Assembly: GCA_905116865.2 (NCBI GenBank)
Contig: CAJHNH020002013.1
Span: forward strand, 566,173-630,172
Direction: 5' to 3'
Origin: Candidula unifasciata
Taxonomy: Eukaryota; Mollusca; Gastropoda; Stylommatophora; Geomitridae
Length of the DNA: 64,000 nt
A model generated the notes under the pieces. It searched no databases. It was not told the origin of the DNA and worked only from the letters and a program-made list of their open reading frames with translations. A program made the position numbers and the translations under genes. This document shows, in pieces, positions 11,918 to 22,965 of the stretch (the first letter of the stretch is position 1; each line of letters begins with the position of its first letter).

Positions 11918-12480
11918 GTGTCTGCGTGTTGTGTCTGTGTGTTGTGTCTGTGTGTTGTGTCTGTGTGTTGTGTCTGTGTGTTGTGTCTGTGTGTTGTGTC
12001 TGTGTGTTGTGTCTGCGTGTTGTGTCTGTGTGTTGTGTCTGCGTGTTGTGTCTGTGTGTTGTGTCTGTGTGTTGTGTCTGCGTGTTGTGTTTGCGTGTTG
12101 TGTCTGCGTGTTGTGTCTGCGTGTTGTGTCTGTGTGTTGTGTCTGCGTGTTGTGTCTGTGTGTTGTGTCTGCGTGTTGTGTCTGTGTGTTGTGTCTGTGT
12201 GTTGTGTCTGTGTGTTGTGTCTGCGTGTTGTGTCTGTGTGTTGTGTCTGCGTGTTGTGTCTGTGTGTTGTGTCTGCGTGTTGTGTCTGTGTGTTGTGTCT
12301 GCGTGTTGTGTCTGTGTGTTGTGTCTGTGTGTTGTGTCTGTGTGTTGTGTCTGCGTGTTGTGTCTGTGTGTATCCGTTTTTCTGCTTTAAGTATGTGTTG
12401 TGTCTGTGTGTTGTGTCTGCGTGTTGTGTCTGTGTGTATCCGTTTTTCTGCTTCAAGTATGTGTTGTATCTGTGTGATGT
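11918..12480. repeat. 13-bp GT-rich minisatellite
   Basis: Unit CTGTGTGTTGTGT with a frequent CTGCGTG variant, about 35 units up to 12370. Thirteen is not a multiple of three, so all three forward frames read the same Cys/Val pattern and are not genes. After 12370 the pattern changes to a 66-bp unit made of several 13-mers plus TATCCGTTTTTCTGCTT, present twice (at 12371 and 12437). Confidence 0.95.
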
Positions 12481-13479
12481 GTCCGTGTGTTTCGTTGTTT
12501 CTGCTGTAACTGTGTGTTATGTCTCTGTGTGTGTTATATCTGTGTGAGTGTTATGTATGAAAGTGTGTGCTTGTGTGCCTGTGTGCATTTTGTGATTGTA
12601 TTTTTGTGCTGTGTGTGTGTTGCCCGGTTTGATTTTCTGCCTAGTGTATGTCTGCATTGTCTGTGCATTTTTGCGTGTTTATTTGCCATTCACTTCGCTA
12701 TTATATGTTCATTTTGCACTCATACTATGAATTTTGATATATAAAAATAATATGCTCCGTATATAAAATTCAGTTGCTGTGTGAAATTTGGGTGTTTAAA
12801 AAAGGCCGAATGCAAGTGGGCATGCTTGTTCAGTTTGCAACCCTTCTGAAATAATTTTTTTCTCTCTCTCCTTCTCTCTCTTTTTCTCTCTCTTATTCAC
12901 ACTCTTTTGCGAAGTTCGTTATCTCTCTCTCTTCCCTTACCCCACCCCCAATTTTTTTTGGGAAAAGGGGGGGGGGGGGCCGAAAACTCCGCTGCCAAAA
13001 ATAATTCTTACGTACTCACAACAAACAAATTCCACAAGTTTATGTCAATAGGATACCACACAACAGCAACATCATTGAAGAACGATAAGACGCCTTGAGC
13101 TGTATCCGGCAATGCAAGGGGTCAATAAGTCTATGGCTAATTTTCTAGAAATAAACACATCTTTCTGTGGTAAAGACTTTGCTGTTTACTGGTAAACAGT
13201 TTGTGAGGAACTTTCCACTGGTCTCTCATGTTTTATTTTGCTTCAATCGATGAACGTTACAACGTTTGGAGATGACATATTGTTAACTCTTTGCATACTT
13301 CAAGTGTTTAAAGATATTTGAACAAAGAAGACACAAACAATAGACTGCACAATTTTTTTGCCTGGCATATTTCGCTGTATCTCGTCAGGTGAATACAGTA
13401 ACAAGTGATTAAAAATGAAGCAAATAGCTGAATACTAGAAACTGAAATACAAATTCGAGTGCATTCTACACTGTCTGTT
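12481..13479. other. Low-complexity flank and spacer
   Basis: GT-rich decay of the array to about 12640, CT-rich blocks at 12858-12945, a G-run at about 12966-12979, then nothing recognised. Confidence 0.5.
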
Positions 13480-13860
13480 TCACCAAGATAACCTTAAGGA
13501 AACTACCATTTCTTTCTGCCTACAGAGATCTGGTTTCAACCGGTTGATCGAGGAAGCCTCCGCGTATCGGAGTAATCTACGGTTGGCCGAATTGTAAATA
13601 ATTCGAAACGCATCATCCTTGTCAATGATGTGCCCGGAATTTAGAATATGGCACGCAATTGCTGATGATGGATTTTGTCGACCAGTCACCTGATTCGTTG
13701 TTGTTGAGGTGTTAGTGTTCTGCATTGCTTTTACCACCCATAGTGGAATATGTTCAGCAACCCGTTCCTCCTTTAAAGATATGCCTAAATTTACCTTCTT
13801 CGCGTAGAATGTCTTCGTTTGTAAGGATTTTAGAAGTCCAAACTAATTAGAATCTACGGA
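13480..13860 (-). pseudogene. Retroelement end with GIY-YIG-type C-terminal region (Penelope-like)
   Basis: On the minus strand the frame reads VAEHIPLWVVKAM, SSAIACHILNSGHIIDKD, AFRIIYNSANRRLLRYAEAS, INRLKPDLCRQKEMVVSLRL and a Trp before the stop. This order (E-H-x-P-x-W, S-A-I-x-x-H, then F-x-I-I, L-L-R-x-x-E-A, I-x-R-x-x-P-x-L-C-x-Q) is what I know from the end of GIY-YIG endonuclease regions in Penelope-like and related retroelements. The GIY-YIG catalytic core itself is not visible. The frame is open for 85 codons; the relic upstream of it is too decayed to follow past about 13860. Confidence 0.6.
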
Positions 13861-14964
13861 CTGTATTCCATTATAGTATTTTCACAAGTTGTCACTTTGT
13901 AACCTTTGAATGGAAATAAGGACTGACAGTTCAGTTGTCTGCAATTCTGAAGCATCAAGCGTCAGGTTATTGCTTGTTGGGGCCTTTCTCTATTTCCAGA
14001 CGATAGTGCTGTATGTGCTATAATGAAACTTTTATGTACAAAAAAGTAAAGTCCATATGCTGCTCATGAAGTAAGGTATTCGTCGTTTCTATCATCACAC
14101 AGAACATCGCTCCTATCACCACCAGTCAAAAATATTCTAGCATTCTAGATTTATTTTCTTGCACACTGTTCTAATAGTTTGTACTCCCGTTCGTGTTGGT
14201 TCATTCCTGGCTCTTCTGTCAGGAACAAAGCCTTTATGTACCTTTCCTTATAAGCTACTTAGGCATCTACTGTTTAGTTTTCAAGACTTGGCATTATTTA
14301 TGCGCTTATTTTTTTTCACATCTCGTTAATTGCTATGATAGAATCTGATGTAAGCTTTGGAAGGGAACTATGCAAATTACATTGAGTCAGCAGGTGGGGA
14401 AACGACATTGGCGATGGATAGGATGAAACAGGTTGGGAAAAACTGATAGCAATAAAATTAGAATGCCTTTATTATGGAGCCCACCGAGTGATAAAAATAA
14501 AGACATATAAAAACATACGGAGAATTAACTGTAAAATGAAGTTGAACATATTAGTTTTCTCCAAAAGTTTAATTAAATTTATAAGCTTGTGGCACAAGGC
14601 TGTTTATTCTCTACGTCAGGTGTGTCTAACTGAGGTTTCCCGAGAGCCACATGGGTCATGTTTGTGTCGTCATGGGGTCGCACGCAAGCGGCAACTAATT
14701 GAAGTCACTTTACAAAACATGATAGAAGAAAATTTGTATTACCTAAATTTAGAAACATACAATGTGCATACTGATAGTTAAGTGGTTAGCCACATTCATC
14801 AATGCAAAAAAATCAAATTGTTGAATGTTGAAGTTTAGGGGAAATACACGACATTTTTGTACAGCAATACAAATTTGTATGTAACAGTAGGAAATAAATT
14901 GTTCAACAATTACAACAGTTCAAAATCAACATTTATTTACAACTAATGTTGATGTTTTGTCCAG
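13861..14964. other. Spacer with a possible hAT-type end
   Basis: At 14618 CAGGTGTGTCTAACTGAGG followed by GAGAGCCACATGGG resembles ends of non-autonomous hAT elements, but I found no partner inverted repeat. Confidence 0.35.
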
Positions 14965-15178
14965 AGGCTTCTTCTTCTTCTTCGCGTTCACAGGCTGTAA
15001 ACTCTGACAGAAAGTTCTGGTTGTTCGCCTACCTCTAAACTTTAGTCTTCTTCTAGAACTTCAATGTTGCGTGCACATCCGTTTTTCTCAGTCTTGATTT
15101 AGAAGAAGAACGGAGCACTTATGGGTTCTGCCCGTGAGCCATGAATTTGATCCGTTGTTCAAACTTCAAAGCTCACAC
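14965..15178 (-). mobile_element. SINE-E 3' part followed by SINE-D 3' part
   Basis: 14965-15065 has the SINE-E end: a CTTCTTCTTCTTCTTC tail (GAA on the sense strand), CTGACAGAAAGTTCTGGTTG, CTAAACTTTAGTCTTC. 15095-15178 has the SINE-D end: GAACGGAGCACTTATGGGTT, CATGAATTTGATCCG, TTGTTCAAAC. Both are 5'-truncated and adjacent. Confidence 0.65.
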
Positions 15179-15189
15179 CTCGAACCGTT

Positions 15190-15759
15190 GTTTTTAATTT
15201 AAATAAATAAGCTTGGCGACCATGCTGTATATCCTTGGCATTGCTATAGTAGGTTTCCTTTTCACTTCTCATAGACTGTCTCCATGTGTTTTGCCTGTAA
15301 TCATAATCATATTTTCCTTTCAATAACACGACCGGATTTAGACGTGACTTGGCCCTAAACTATATAAAAACTTTTTTCTCCCATCCTTTTTAACTGCACC
15401 AGCTGTCTGAACAATATATAATAAATAAAAACTGTTGATAAAAGCCTAATAAATAAAAACCAACAACCTATTAACTCTTTTAATCCCACAGGGTTAAACG
15501 TCAAAGGCCCAAGGAGCAGTAGAGAGAGAGACATAAAATCGGCGCTTCTTGCCTCCATTAGGCTTCTAAGTAGGAGCCTATAAACGTATGGTGTGTTTTT
15601 TGGGACTGAAAGAACTTCCAAATATGTTCAGGAGAAAACAATTTGAAACTTACTGGAAAAAAATTGCATTTAAAATAATAATATTAATTTGTGAGTCCCC
15701 TGAGGATTGTAAGACCTTAAGTCGTGTTTTAATTAAATAATACCTAAATACAGCACTGC

Positions 15760-15760
<1 letters not shown>
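15190..15760. other. AT-rich spacer, nothing recognised
   Basis: A minus-strand frame at 15355-15621 (88 codons) has no recognised motif. Confidence 0.4.
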
Positions 15761-15837
<77 letters not shown>

Positions 15838-15838
15838 G

Positions 15839-15873
<35 letters not shown>
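15761..15873. repeat. (ATC)n microsatellite at a LINE tail
   Basis: About 37 near-perfect triplets. They abut the LINE 3' end at 15885; on the minus strand the LINE stop region runs straight into this (GAT)n tract, so it is the element's expanded tail. Confidence 0.9.
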
Positions 15874-15874
<1 letters not shown>

Positions 15875-15965
15875 GCAGCAGCATTATCAATTGCCTTGCC
15901 TACTGTTGTGGGCGATCATGCCTCTCCTCAATCTGGGATCCGCAACAGTGTATCAGACTGTGTGT
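15874..15965 (-). pseudogene. LINE 3'-end fragment
   Basis: Minus strand encodes ADPRLRRGMIAHNSRQGN, matching the C-terminus at 60001 (GDRRLWRGMIADASRQGT) and at 43690 (DRDLWRYMNAY). Only the last 20-30 codons survive. Confidence 0.7.
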
Positions 15966-16558
15966 TGATATTGTTTGCCACTTTTGAAATTCAGATAATT
16001 TTTATACTCCCCATTTCCAACAGTTTAATGAAAGCTTAATATATAGTGTCAACTCTAATACTAATTTAACTGGAACAATCTCTATTCAGTCTTATAATTA
16101 TTTTTGTGTGTTTAGTATTCATCTTTCCACTGATGGCGTAAAGATCCTTAACCAACTCACGCCCACTCGATCTATTACTTTTTGACTTTTCCATAGTTGG
16201 TTGATTTTTGTAGTTGATGTTTTTACAGGATGAGGTAGCCAACCTCAGCCCCATCATTACCCTTAGTTGCCACTTACGACATGCATGGTAGGGTGTAGTG
16301 TTACTATTTTGGTAGACTGTAAACGCTGACAGAAAGTTCTGGTTGTTTGCCTACCTCTGAACTTTAGTCTTCTTCTACAAATATAAAGACGAAACAAATC
16401 TACATAATATATAAATAAACACAAACTAGGCCTCCAGCAACCAGTGACAGTTTAAGATAAAAAATGTCTATGAATGTGTACACTCGAAATAACAGTTTCG
16501 TCCACATTTTTCGAATAGCTTATTAGTTGAGTTGAGTCAAGAATTGACATCACAACAC
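15966..16558. other. Spacer with a short SINE-E fragment
   Basis: 16315-16376 carries the SINE-E 3' body (CTGACAGAAAGTTCTGGTTG) without the head. The rest is not recognised. Confidence 0.5.
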
Positions 16559-16880
16559 TCATGACATTCCCATGCATGCTCCGTCCTCATCTTCAGCAGC
16601 CAGCGCAGAGTTCTTGATGGTACCGGTCACAATCAGGTTAAAAGCCCGTCTTGCCTTTCCTCGGAGTGTAGTGAGCCGGCCAGACCATTTGGTTACACTC
16701 AGATGCCTCACTCTCTCCAGGCCATAATAATCTTCTTTCTCTACTGATTCCATTGCTTGTTCACAAAGGGCATTGACCACATCTGCCTTGTCATGAATCA
16801 GTTCACCACCAAGTGGTGCGGATCCAGCCAATCTGTCTGCCTGTTCATTACCCGAATAGCTTATTAACATGCGTTGACGT
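16559..16880 (-). pseudogene. Retroelement RNase H C-terminal relic
   Basis: Minus strand reads YSGNEQADRLAGSAPLGGEL, then DKADVVNALCEQAM, GLERVRHLSVTKWSGRLTTL and RGKARRAFNLIVTGTIKNS. G-N-E-x-A-D-x-L-A holds the last acidic residue of the RNase H active site in LINE-type RNase H domains. The first three acidic positions are absent because the 5' part is lost. The relic at 58250-59140 is the same general type, which supports the call. Codons upstream of 16880 look unrelated. Confidence 0.65.
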
Positions 16881-16915
16881 TTTGTCCAGCGCATTATGTT
16901 TCGCACATCATACAA

Positions 16916-17544
16916 TATTATGGGAAATCTTAATGACAGACAAAACTAGCAGTGCGATGTACTACACTACCCTTGTGCCATGATGTTGTTCCGTTAAATA
17001 AACCAAACCAAACCAATCAGTTCGTGTGGTGACATCCGTCTGTACCATGACACAAGGCTGTCAAGAATCTTCTTGTGTTGTCTTTCTTATTCTCTCTTTC
17101 CATGGATCATTCCAGATATCACAAACTCAAGTTTTTTCTTTTCGCATCATTGGCCAAAAACAATAATTTCCCTTTTAAATATTCGTAATAACTTGTCTTT
17201 GGGTCTTGTCCCTTCTGGCTTACTAATTGTTGTTGAAAAAGTGATACAAAATACAAAAACACACTCACCCACACACACACACGCAAACACACACACACAC
17301 ACATTTGGTGGGAAAAGAGAGGGGTAAAGGGGGAAGGGGGCGTAACTGATTGCACATATCAGTTATTTGTCCTTTTTAAAACATTTGACGTTACTAACAG
17401 AAAATTTCCCATACAGATGAATTGCTTTAAATTTCAGGTTTTGGTTCCGCGATCCATTTTTAGAGAATAAATAACCACCCCTCCCCGCCCCCTACAACCA
17501 TGTCGTAGGAGTGGTTTGAATCAGTGTCGGAGTGCATATAAGTA
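16916..17544. other. Spacer with (AC)n
   Basis: (AC)n with interruptions at 17267-17303 and G-rich flank to 17341. C-rich patch at 17476-17492 may belong to the following SINE-E copy. Confidence 0.5.
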
Positions 17545-17745
17545 AGGGGTCAGGAACTAACAGTCTGCAAATAAATAAACCAGATCGGTAGAACGGATGT
17601 GAATACAAAACTGAAGTGCTGGATCAAGGGTAAAGTCCTGAAATGGACGAACAATTAGAATCTTTTGCCAGATTTAGGAGCTGGTGAAAGTTAGGAAGAA
17701 GAAGAAGAAGAAAAAGAAGAAGAAGAGAAACAACAAGTAGAAGAA
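17545..17745 (+). mobile_element. SINE-E copy
   Basis: Sense orientation: AACTAACAGTCTGCAAAT, then ACCAGATCGGTAGAACGGAT and a body ending in GAAGAAGAAGAAGAAG, the (GAA)n tail of the family. The tRNA-like head lies outside the recognisable part. Confidence 0.6.
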
Positions 17746-17761
17746 GCCTACTTGAGAAGGT

Positions 17762-18085
17762 GGACACTATAGCGTAGTAGCTAGGTGCTCGCCTACCGTC
17801 CCGAAGGTTTTAGGTTCGAATAGTCTATATTTAAGGTATTTTAAGGAACTTGTCTGTCGTTTTGAAGTCGTAGGCTCATATCCGCACAGATCCGTATTTG
17901 TTTCAAAAATAACCTCGAGCTCCCAGGTCGACCATACCTCCAATGGGTACTAGGTAAAATCCTAGGAAATAAAGGCGGACAGTGTGATGTTGACCACCGA
18001 GTGCTAACTGATCTATGAAATGTAGGGCACGCACTACATTCCCAGTACGCCTAAGGGCGTAGAAAAGTGTGTTCTTTACTTTGTC
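17762..18085 (+). mobile_element. SINE-B, longest copy
   Basis: tRNA-like head (A-box-like TAGTAGCTAGGTGCTCG, B-box-like TTTTAGGTTCGAATA), a second similar segment at about 17855-17880, then TTTCAAAAATAACCTCGAGC, GGGTACTAGGTAAAATCC, GTGATGTTGACCACC and TTCTTTAC. The head is typical of a Pol III internal promoter. About 320 bp, non-coding. Confidence 0.75.
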
Positions 18086-18582
18086 AGCCTTCTATATTAG
18101 CACGTAATGTAAACACACTCTTTAAAATAACTTTTCTGCCATAGCTCTTACACTGATAATTACCATCTAGTAGAACATTAGCAGACTGTTGTATTCGTCA
18201 ATGTTGACATAAGATAATGTTTCATAACATGTTTTTTTAACTACTTCTAGAACTACAACATTTTCTAAATTTGTTTGTATGTTTAGTAACGACAGATGTA
18301 TCCCATGTTTTCGGTTTGAGAATTTCACTTAAATTTTTCTTTTGCCTGTTGAAATTTAATGCTAACTTTGCTCACTTTTATTGTTATGCAAATGTTATTA
18401 GATCTTTCACAGTTAGTATCTATTATTCAATCACTACAGAAATTTATTTGTTAATTTGTCCTTGACTCACGTTCTCCGCTAAATGCATAGTTTCGTTTGT
18501 AGTTTCTTGTTAAAATTTACTATATTTTATATGGTTTCTGTCTTTTTATTATCACAGTGTGGATTCGGGCCCTATTGTAGGT
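18086..18582. other. AT-rich spacer, nothing recognised
   Basis: Open frame at 18271-18465 has no recognised motif. Confidence 0.4.
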
Positions 18583-18738
<156 letters not shown>

Positions 18739-18865
18739 AAGACCAGACCAGACTCATAGTTTTCCTTACAAGCATGTCGTAATAGTAGACTAAGTAGGAG
18801 CTTCCTTCGAAGACGTAGTGCCTCTCTCTGTGAGGCAGTGAACCAACATTCTGCATGCTAATAAA
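18739..18865 (+). mobile_element. SINE-E middle part
   Basis: Reverse complement matches the 39535-39620 and 57795-57850 copies: AATGTTGGTTCACTGCCTC and GCATGCAGA blocks. Flanks the G tract directly. Confidence 0.6.
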
Positions 18866-19301
18866 CTAGATATGTAGAACTAATGTGCACACCAACACTC
18901 AATTTCTGCCATTATAATGTATCTTTGTATAAATCTATGTTTGTTTAAAAGTGTAACTGAAATCTGTGTATAACCATACATTTGCATAAATTCATATTTA
19001 TATAAGTACTGATTGTTTGTATAATTAATTTTATGTTTATATTTTTTCTTAGTAAAATGGTATTTTTGTTTAACTGCATGATTGTATTTTTTATGATTGT
19101 AATACTGTATGTGTACAACTGCAGCTTTATATTATTGTATGAGGGGAAGTCAATAGGTAAGTCACAAATGGGTATGAGATATCAGAAACATGTAATCGAT
19201 ACTTTCTAAAGGTGCCATTAGGTGACAGCAACATCGAACTTTATGTCTCCGTTCGTTAGGTGGCGTTAGGTGTTGCATGCGCATTCGCAATAAAGAAACA
19301 G

Positions 19302-20335
19302 ATGGCTTCTGTACTTACGGAGTGTACCTCAAAGAGCAGAGTGCTATTGTGCGGTTTTTTGGGGGGGGGGGGGAGGGGGGGGGGCTGCCTGCTAAGGAAG
19401 TTCATATTTAAATGATTTCTGTTTATGCCGACAGATGTTTATCCCGTAAAGCGGTGCATAGCTAGGTAAAATAAAATGTTCCCAAGGACGCTCTAAAATT
19501 GTGATGAAGTCTGATCTGGTCGTCCTGTTAAAAAAATGCAATGTTGCGCCATAAACAAAAATTTTTATGCTGACAGTATTGTGAATTTGTCAAAGGGGTT
19601 GGGGGGGGGGGGGGGGGGGCTTTTAGTCAGTTAAAAAAAAAAGTGACAATGCAAATGCCAATTCATACTGTAAAGTTCTATCAATGCTTCGTAATGCAAT
19701 TAGATGAAAACGGCTAGGCTGCTGCTAGGATATGTACTATTATTTCATGACAATGCCAAACCACATACGGCTAGGCTAACTCAAGAGAAAGTTAACCATC
19801 TGGGGGAGGGGGGGGAGGGCGGGGGGCTTACAACCCCGACTTAGCCACTAGCGATTTGCACCTTTTTGGCACTAAAAACCCACCTTGGCGGGAGACATTG
19901 TTGAAACGAAATATATAAGCCGAGCAAGCGGAAGTGCTAGAAGAGCAAAGATGCTATGGAGGTCAGGCAAGTGAAAGTGCTAGAAGTTGAACAACTAAGT
20001 ACGAAAAGACAAGCAAGTCGGTGCTAGAAGATGTGCAAGTGGAAGTACTAAAACTGGAAACAAGAGGTACTAGAAGTGGAACAAAGAGGTGCTAGAAGTA
20101 GAGCAAAGATATAGCAGCCGAGTTGTAAGCCACAGTACAGCGTACTAATCGCAATTGTTTCCCCTACAACTCTTCTCTTACTGCATCATGTGTTAAGGAA
20201 GTTGCAGGACCATCATAATCAAATGCCTTGCCGTCTGGCGCGAGCGATTATGTTCTACACAGTAATTTTGGGAGGACTGATAAAACGATGGGACAAGTGC
20301 ATCAATGTTGGTGGAAATTATGTTGAAGAATAAAG
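19302..20335 (+). pseudogene. mariner transposase pseudogene
   Basis: The family's enzyme cuts and pastes the element at TA sites using a D,D34D active site. Seen here: start at 19302 with MASVLTECTSKEQSAIVRF (N-terminal helix-turn-helix region), then LPAKEVH, YADRCLSRKAVHSWV and SGRPVK. The second catalytic Asp is in LLFHDNAKPHTARLTQEKVN, the third in NPDLATSDLHLFG, and the C-terminus is IKRWDKCINVGGNYVEE. The first catalytic Asp (T-G-D-E-T-W region) is missing: the G-run at 19600 lies where that segment should be, so it was probably deleted. Many stops and frameshifts are present, and a J repeat interrupts the last third. Confidence 0.85.
19912..20262. repeat. J repeat, nested in the mariner
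   Basis: Interrupts the mariner between the third-Asp region and IKRWDKC. Matches 24390-24735 over its whole length: imperfect GAAGTGCTAGAAG-type short repeats, then GAGCAAAGATATAG, AGTACAGCGTACTAATCGCA, TACTGCATCATGTGTT, and finally (minus strand) the LINE end ..RARRQGI-like codons. The same LINE end and flank in both copies suggest co-mobilisation. Confidence 0.75.
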
Positions 20336-20704
20336 GGGATAATATATGTTTGAAAATAAACATTTTTCATGTTGTTTTCATCGTAAATTTTTTTTTTTTT
20401 TTTTTAAAACAACTATTTGTGACTTACTTTTTGACTTCTCGTATTAAAGCAAGAACAGATAATTGTAAACAGAGGATTCTCGAGTTAGAAAGTAAACTGT
20501 CATTGTCGTCAAATTATTGATCGCATGTTTCTGTCGTTAAATTTCTCTACGTGTGGGTTCGAGGACCTCTTTGGGGGAAACACGATTGTAATGTAGATCT
20601 TCGCAACTAATTTATTACCGGAGTTGCATAATGAGTGATTAACAATTTTTTATGTTCACATAGAGGAATTTTAAAGATAACTGATTCTTGTAGGACAATG
20701 AAAC

Positions 20705-20710
20705 ACCCCC

Positions 20711-20741
<31 letters not shown>

Positions 20742-20744
20742 AAA
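20705..20744. repeat. C-run followed by A-run
   Basis: About 26 C then 15 A. Confidence 0.9.
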
Positions 20745-20914
20745 AACCTTGGAATGAAGAACTGATGACGACGAAGAAGAAAATAACACTAACGATAATA
20801 AAAATAAAAAAGAAATTAGAAAAAAATGTGATTATGACAGTGATATAGTTGTAGCAGTAGCCGTAGCAACAGCAGCATTAGTAGTGGTGGTGATAGTGTT
20901 CGTGGTAGAAGAAG

Positions 20915-21081
20915 ACGAAGAAGAAGAAGAAGAAGAAGAAGAAGAAGAAGAAGAAGAAGAAGAAGAAGAAGAAGAAGAAGAAGAAGAAGAAGAAGAAGAA
21001 GAAGAAGAAGAAGAAGAAGAAGAAGAAGAAGAAGAAGAAGAAGAAGAAGAAGAAGAAGAAAAGAAGAAGAAGAAGAAGAAA
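20915..21081. repeat. (GAA)n microsatellite
   Basis: About 55 near-perfect triplets. The Glu, Phe and Leu open frames through it are by-products. A LINE fragment follows, whose own tail is also GAA. Confidence 0.95.
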
Positions 21082-21089
21082 AATAGGAG

Positions 21090-21394
21090 GCAGAAGAAGA
21101 AAGGGATGACAAAAGGAAGACGACTTCTTGCAAGTCAACATATGTTCAAATTTTTCGGTGTAGGAAATACGGAGACGTGTCCCTGCAGCATGGCACCCGA
21201 AAATGCTGAGCATGTGCTCCAACACTGTCAACTGTATGCTGACAACAGAGACGCAATCTGGCCTGTTCCAACCACAATGAAGACAAAACTGTATGGTACA
21301 CAAGAGGATATGGATTGCACGATAGCTTTCATAAAGGCTACCGGCCTCCTGATATAAGTTTTCTGACAGAAGGATCGAAGAAGAAGAAGAAGAA
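21090..21394 (+). pseudogene. LINE C-terminal fragment with Cys/His motif and (GAA)n tail
   Basis: Reads RLLASQHMFKFFGVGN, ETCPCSMAPENAEHVLQHC, LYADNRDAIWPVPTTMKTKL, YGTQEDMDCTIAFIKATG and a stop at about 21357. C-x-C-(8)-E-H-x-L-x-x-C followed by R-x-x-x-W-P and T-K-L-Y-G is the C-terminal zinc-knuckle-like pattern of LINE proteins that carry RNase H. The tail is GAAGAAGAAGAAGAAGA at 21377. This frame is intact over about 80 codons; everything 5' is missing. Confidence 0.75.
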
Positions 21395-21834
21395 GACTAT
21401 GTCATTCACACATTCTCAGGTAATATAAACAGAAAGAGAGAGAGACAAATGAAGGACAGGGAAAGAGATACAGGGAGGTGCAGGAGGAGAGTAAGAGAGA
21501 AAGATGTGAGGAAATGAAATTGATTCTTGGATACGATTTTGGAAAGTTGATCCCTAAATGAAGAAATTTATATGTTACACCTTTTAAGTTGATTAACTGA
21601 GGTTTTGCTTAATCTATTTCTTTGGAAACTTTGTTTACGGGGACGTTTTTCAGGAGACTAATCATCTGAGTTATTTTTCCAGGTTTTTAAATCTACTATG
21701 CGGTTCTAAGAATTGCTAGCTAATCCTTTATCAACGACAAACACTGAATTTTTTTGTTGTTGCAAACATGCATCGCGCTATTTTCTGCATCTACAATTCA
21801 CACCACCACGTTGGTCACAGTAGAAAAACATTCC
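21395..21834. other. Purine-rich then AT-rich spacer
   Basis: Imperfect AG-rich block at 21430-21520; otherwise nothing recognised. Confidence 0.4.
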
Positions 21835-21985
21835 AAATGAAATCCGCAGCTCACCGTGTCACGCGAGGCACTCAGCTCAGAAGCTGGGCGACGAAACAAT
21901 CCTTTCAGTCTACAAATGGAGCAAAATGCACCGGACACCGACTGGCAAAAGCAAAAAAAAAAATTGCTACGGCTCACAACGGTGA
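21835..21985. repeat. Dispersed repeat H, copy 1
   Basis: Matches 57135-57250: shared GACGAAACAA, ATGGAG(C/G)AAAATGCA and GGCAAAAGCAAAA-like blocks. Type not known; no ends seen. Confidence 0.45.
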
Positions 21986-22139
21986 CCGTGGCTAGCGTCC
22001 ATTTTGACCGGAAGTGTCACTAACTGTGGAATAATTGTCTTGCTAGTCACCTTGGCCATCGCCGTGTCCTGTGGCTCCCGTGCAACCATATAGCACAGTC
22101 TGAAATTTTCATACTGATTAGTAGTAGTAGCAGTAGATT

Positions 22140-22322
22140 TTATCCCACCAGGACATCACACAGAACGATAAACTCCCAATGACACAAAGTGCCACCATGT
22201 GGATAAGGATCACCCCTGGAGAGGTCCCGGAAACCGCGTTCAGCCATTAGGCCATATGTATGGCCGGGCTATGTTACAGCCCCTGGCAAAAGCCAGGGTC
22301 GGGCTTCAAATTAACGACAAAT
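22140..22322 (-). mobile_element. SINE-C copy
   Basis: Reverse-oriented: CCCACCAGGACATCACAC, CAAAGTGCCACCATGTGGAT, GGAGAGGTCCCGGAAACCGC, CCCCTGGCAAAAGCCAGG, GGGCTTCAAAT. Near full length. Confidence 0.8.
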
Positions 22323-22965
22323 TGCATCTCACGAGGAGATGACTAGTTTTGATTCATACTGATGTAGAACAGATGCTAACAAGAGATACTGGCGGTGGAA
22401 ACTACACGTTTTCCATTTGTGAGTGTTTTTATTCCTTATTAAAATTAAAAAAAAATAATTCGAGACGATCAAAATGAAAAATAAAATAAAAAAAATATTA
22501 AAATGAACATGATCAATAAACATCTGTTTGTTTATAGTTTCAATTAACTGGACGCTGCCCTGCTGGGTTATCACTGTTTTTGACACTCTGCATGAATGCG
22601 ACACTGTCCAGTGCTCTACGTTTAATTAGGTTCGTTTGCTGTTCTTTGTATGTCTGGCTTGATTGAATTAACATAATGATTGCATGTGTGATGTCCAGGC
22701 GATTGTTATGTACACTGTTCTGTCGGCAGGAGATTGGTTTCTTTCTGGTGTATGTCATGTGTGCTGTCAGAATGAAATACTAACGTAGTCAGGTCAGAAA
22801 CATTTCATAAATTTGTTGCGGTTGGAAGAATCAGGTAAATTCGTTGTTTAAATCAAAAATCTCGACTTTGCAAATACACAATTCCGTGATTTTATTTACA
22901 AGTATACAAGTGCAAGAAGAGGAGCAATCGGGGTTGGCAAAAGCAAACCACTCGGCAGTTATAAA
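22323..22965. other. AT-rich spacer, nothing recognised
   Basis: Frames at 22329-22758 (minus) and 22844-23026 (plus) show no family motif; the latter enters the array. Confidence 0.4.

Larger units (their letters stand above)
19140..20441 (+). mobile_element. mariner-type DNA transposon, decayed but end-to-end
   Basis: 1302 bp between TA dinucleotides (19138-19139 and 20442-20443), as expected for Tc1/mariner target duplication. Terminal inverted repeats: left TGAGGGGAAGTC then AATAGGTAAGTCACAAAT; right, reverse-complemented, CGAGAAGTC then AAAAAGTAAGTCACAAAT. Inside lies a broken transposase frame, three G-rich tracts (19361-19384, 19600-19619, 19802-19828) and a nested J repeat. Cannot make active protein. 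Confidence 0.85.

Noticed and set aside
11776..12547. Cys/Val-rich open frames of over 200 codons in all forward frames
   Set aside because: A 13-bp repeat reads the same peptide in every frame; not a keratin-associated or toxin-like gene.
14618..14700. hAT-type element start
   Set aside because: No matching inverted end or target duplication found downstream; kept only as a remark.
20816..21357. Glu-rich protein fused to a Cys/His domain
   Set aside because: The Glu part is the GAA microsatellite; only the downstream 80 codons are a genuine LINE fragment.
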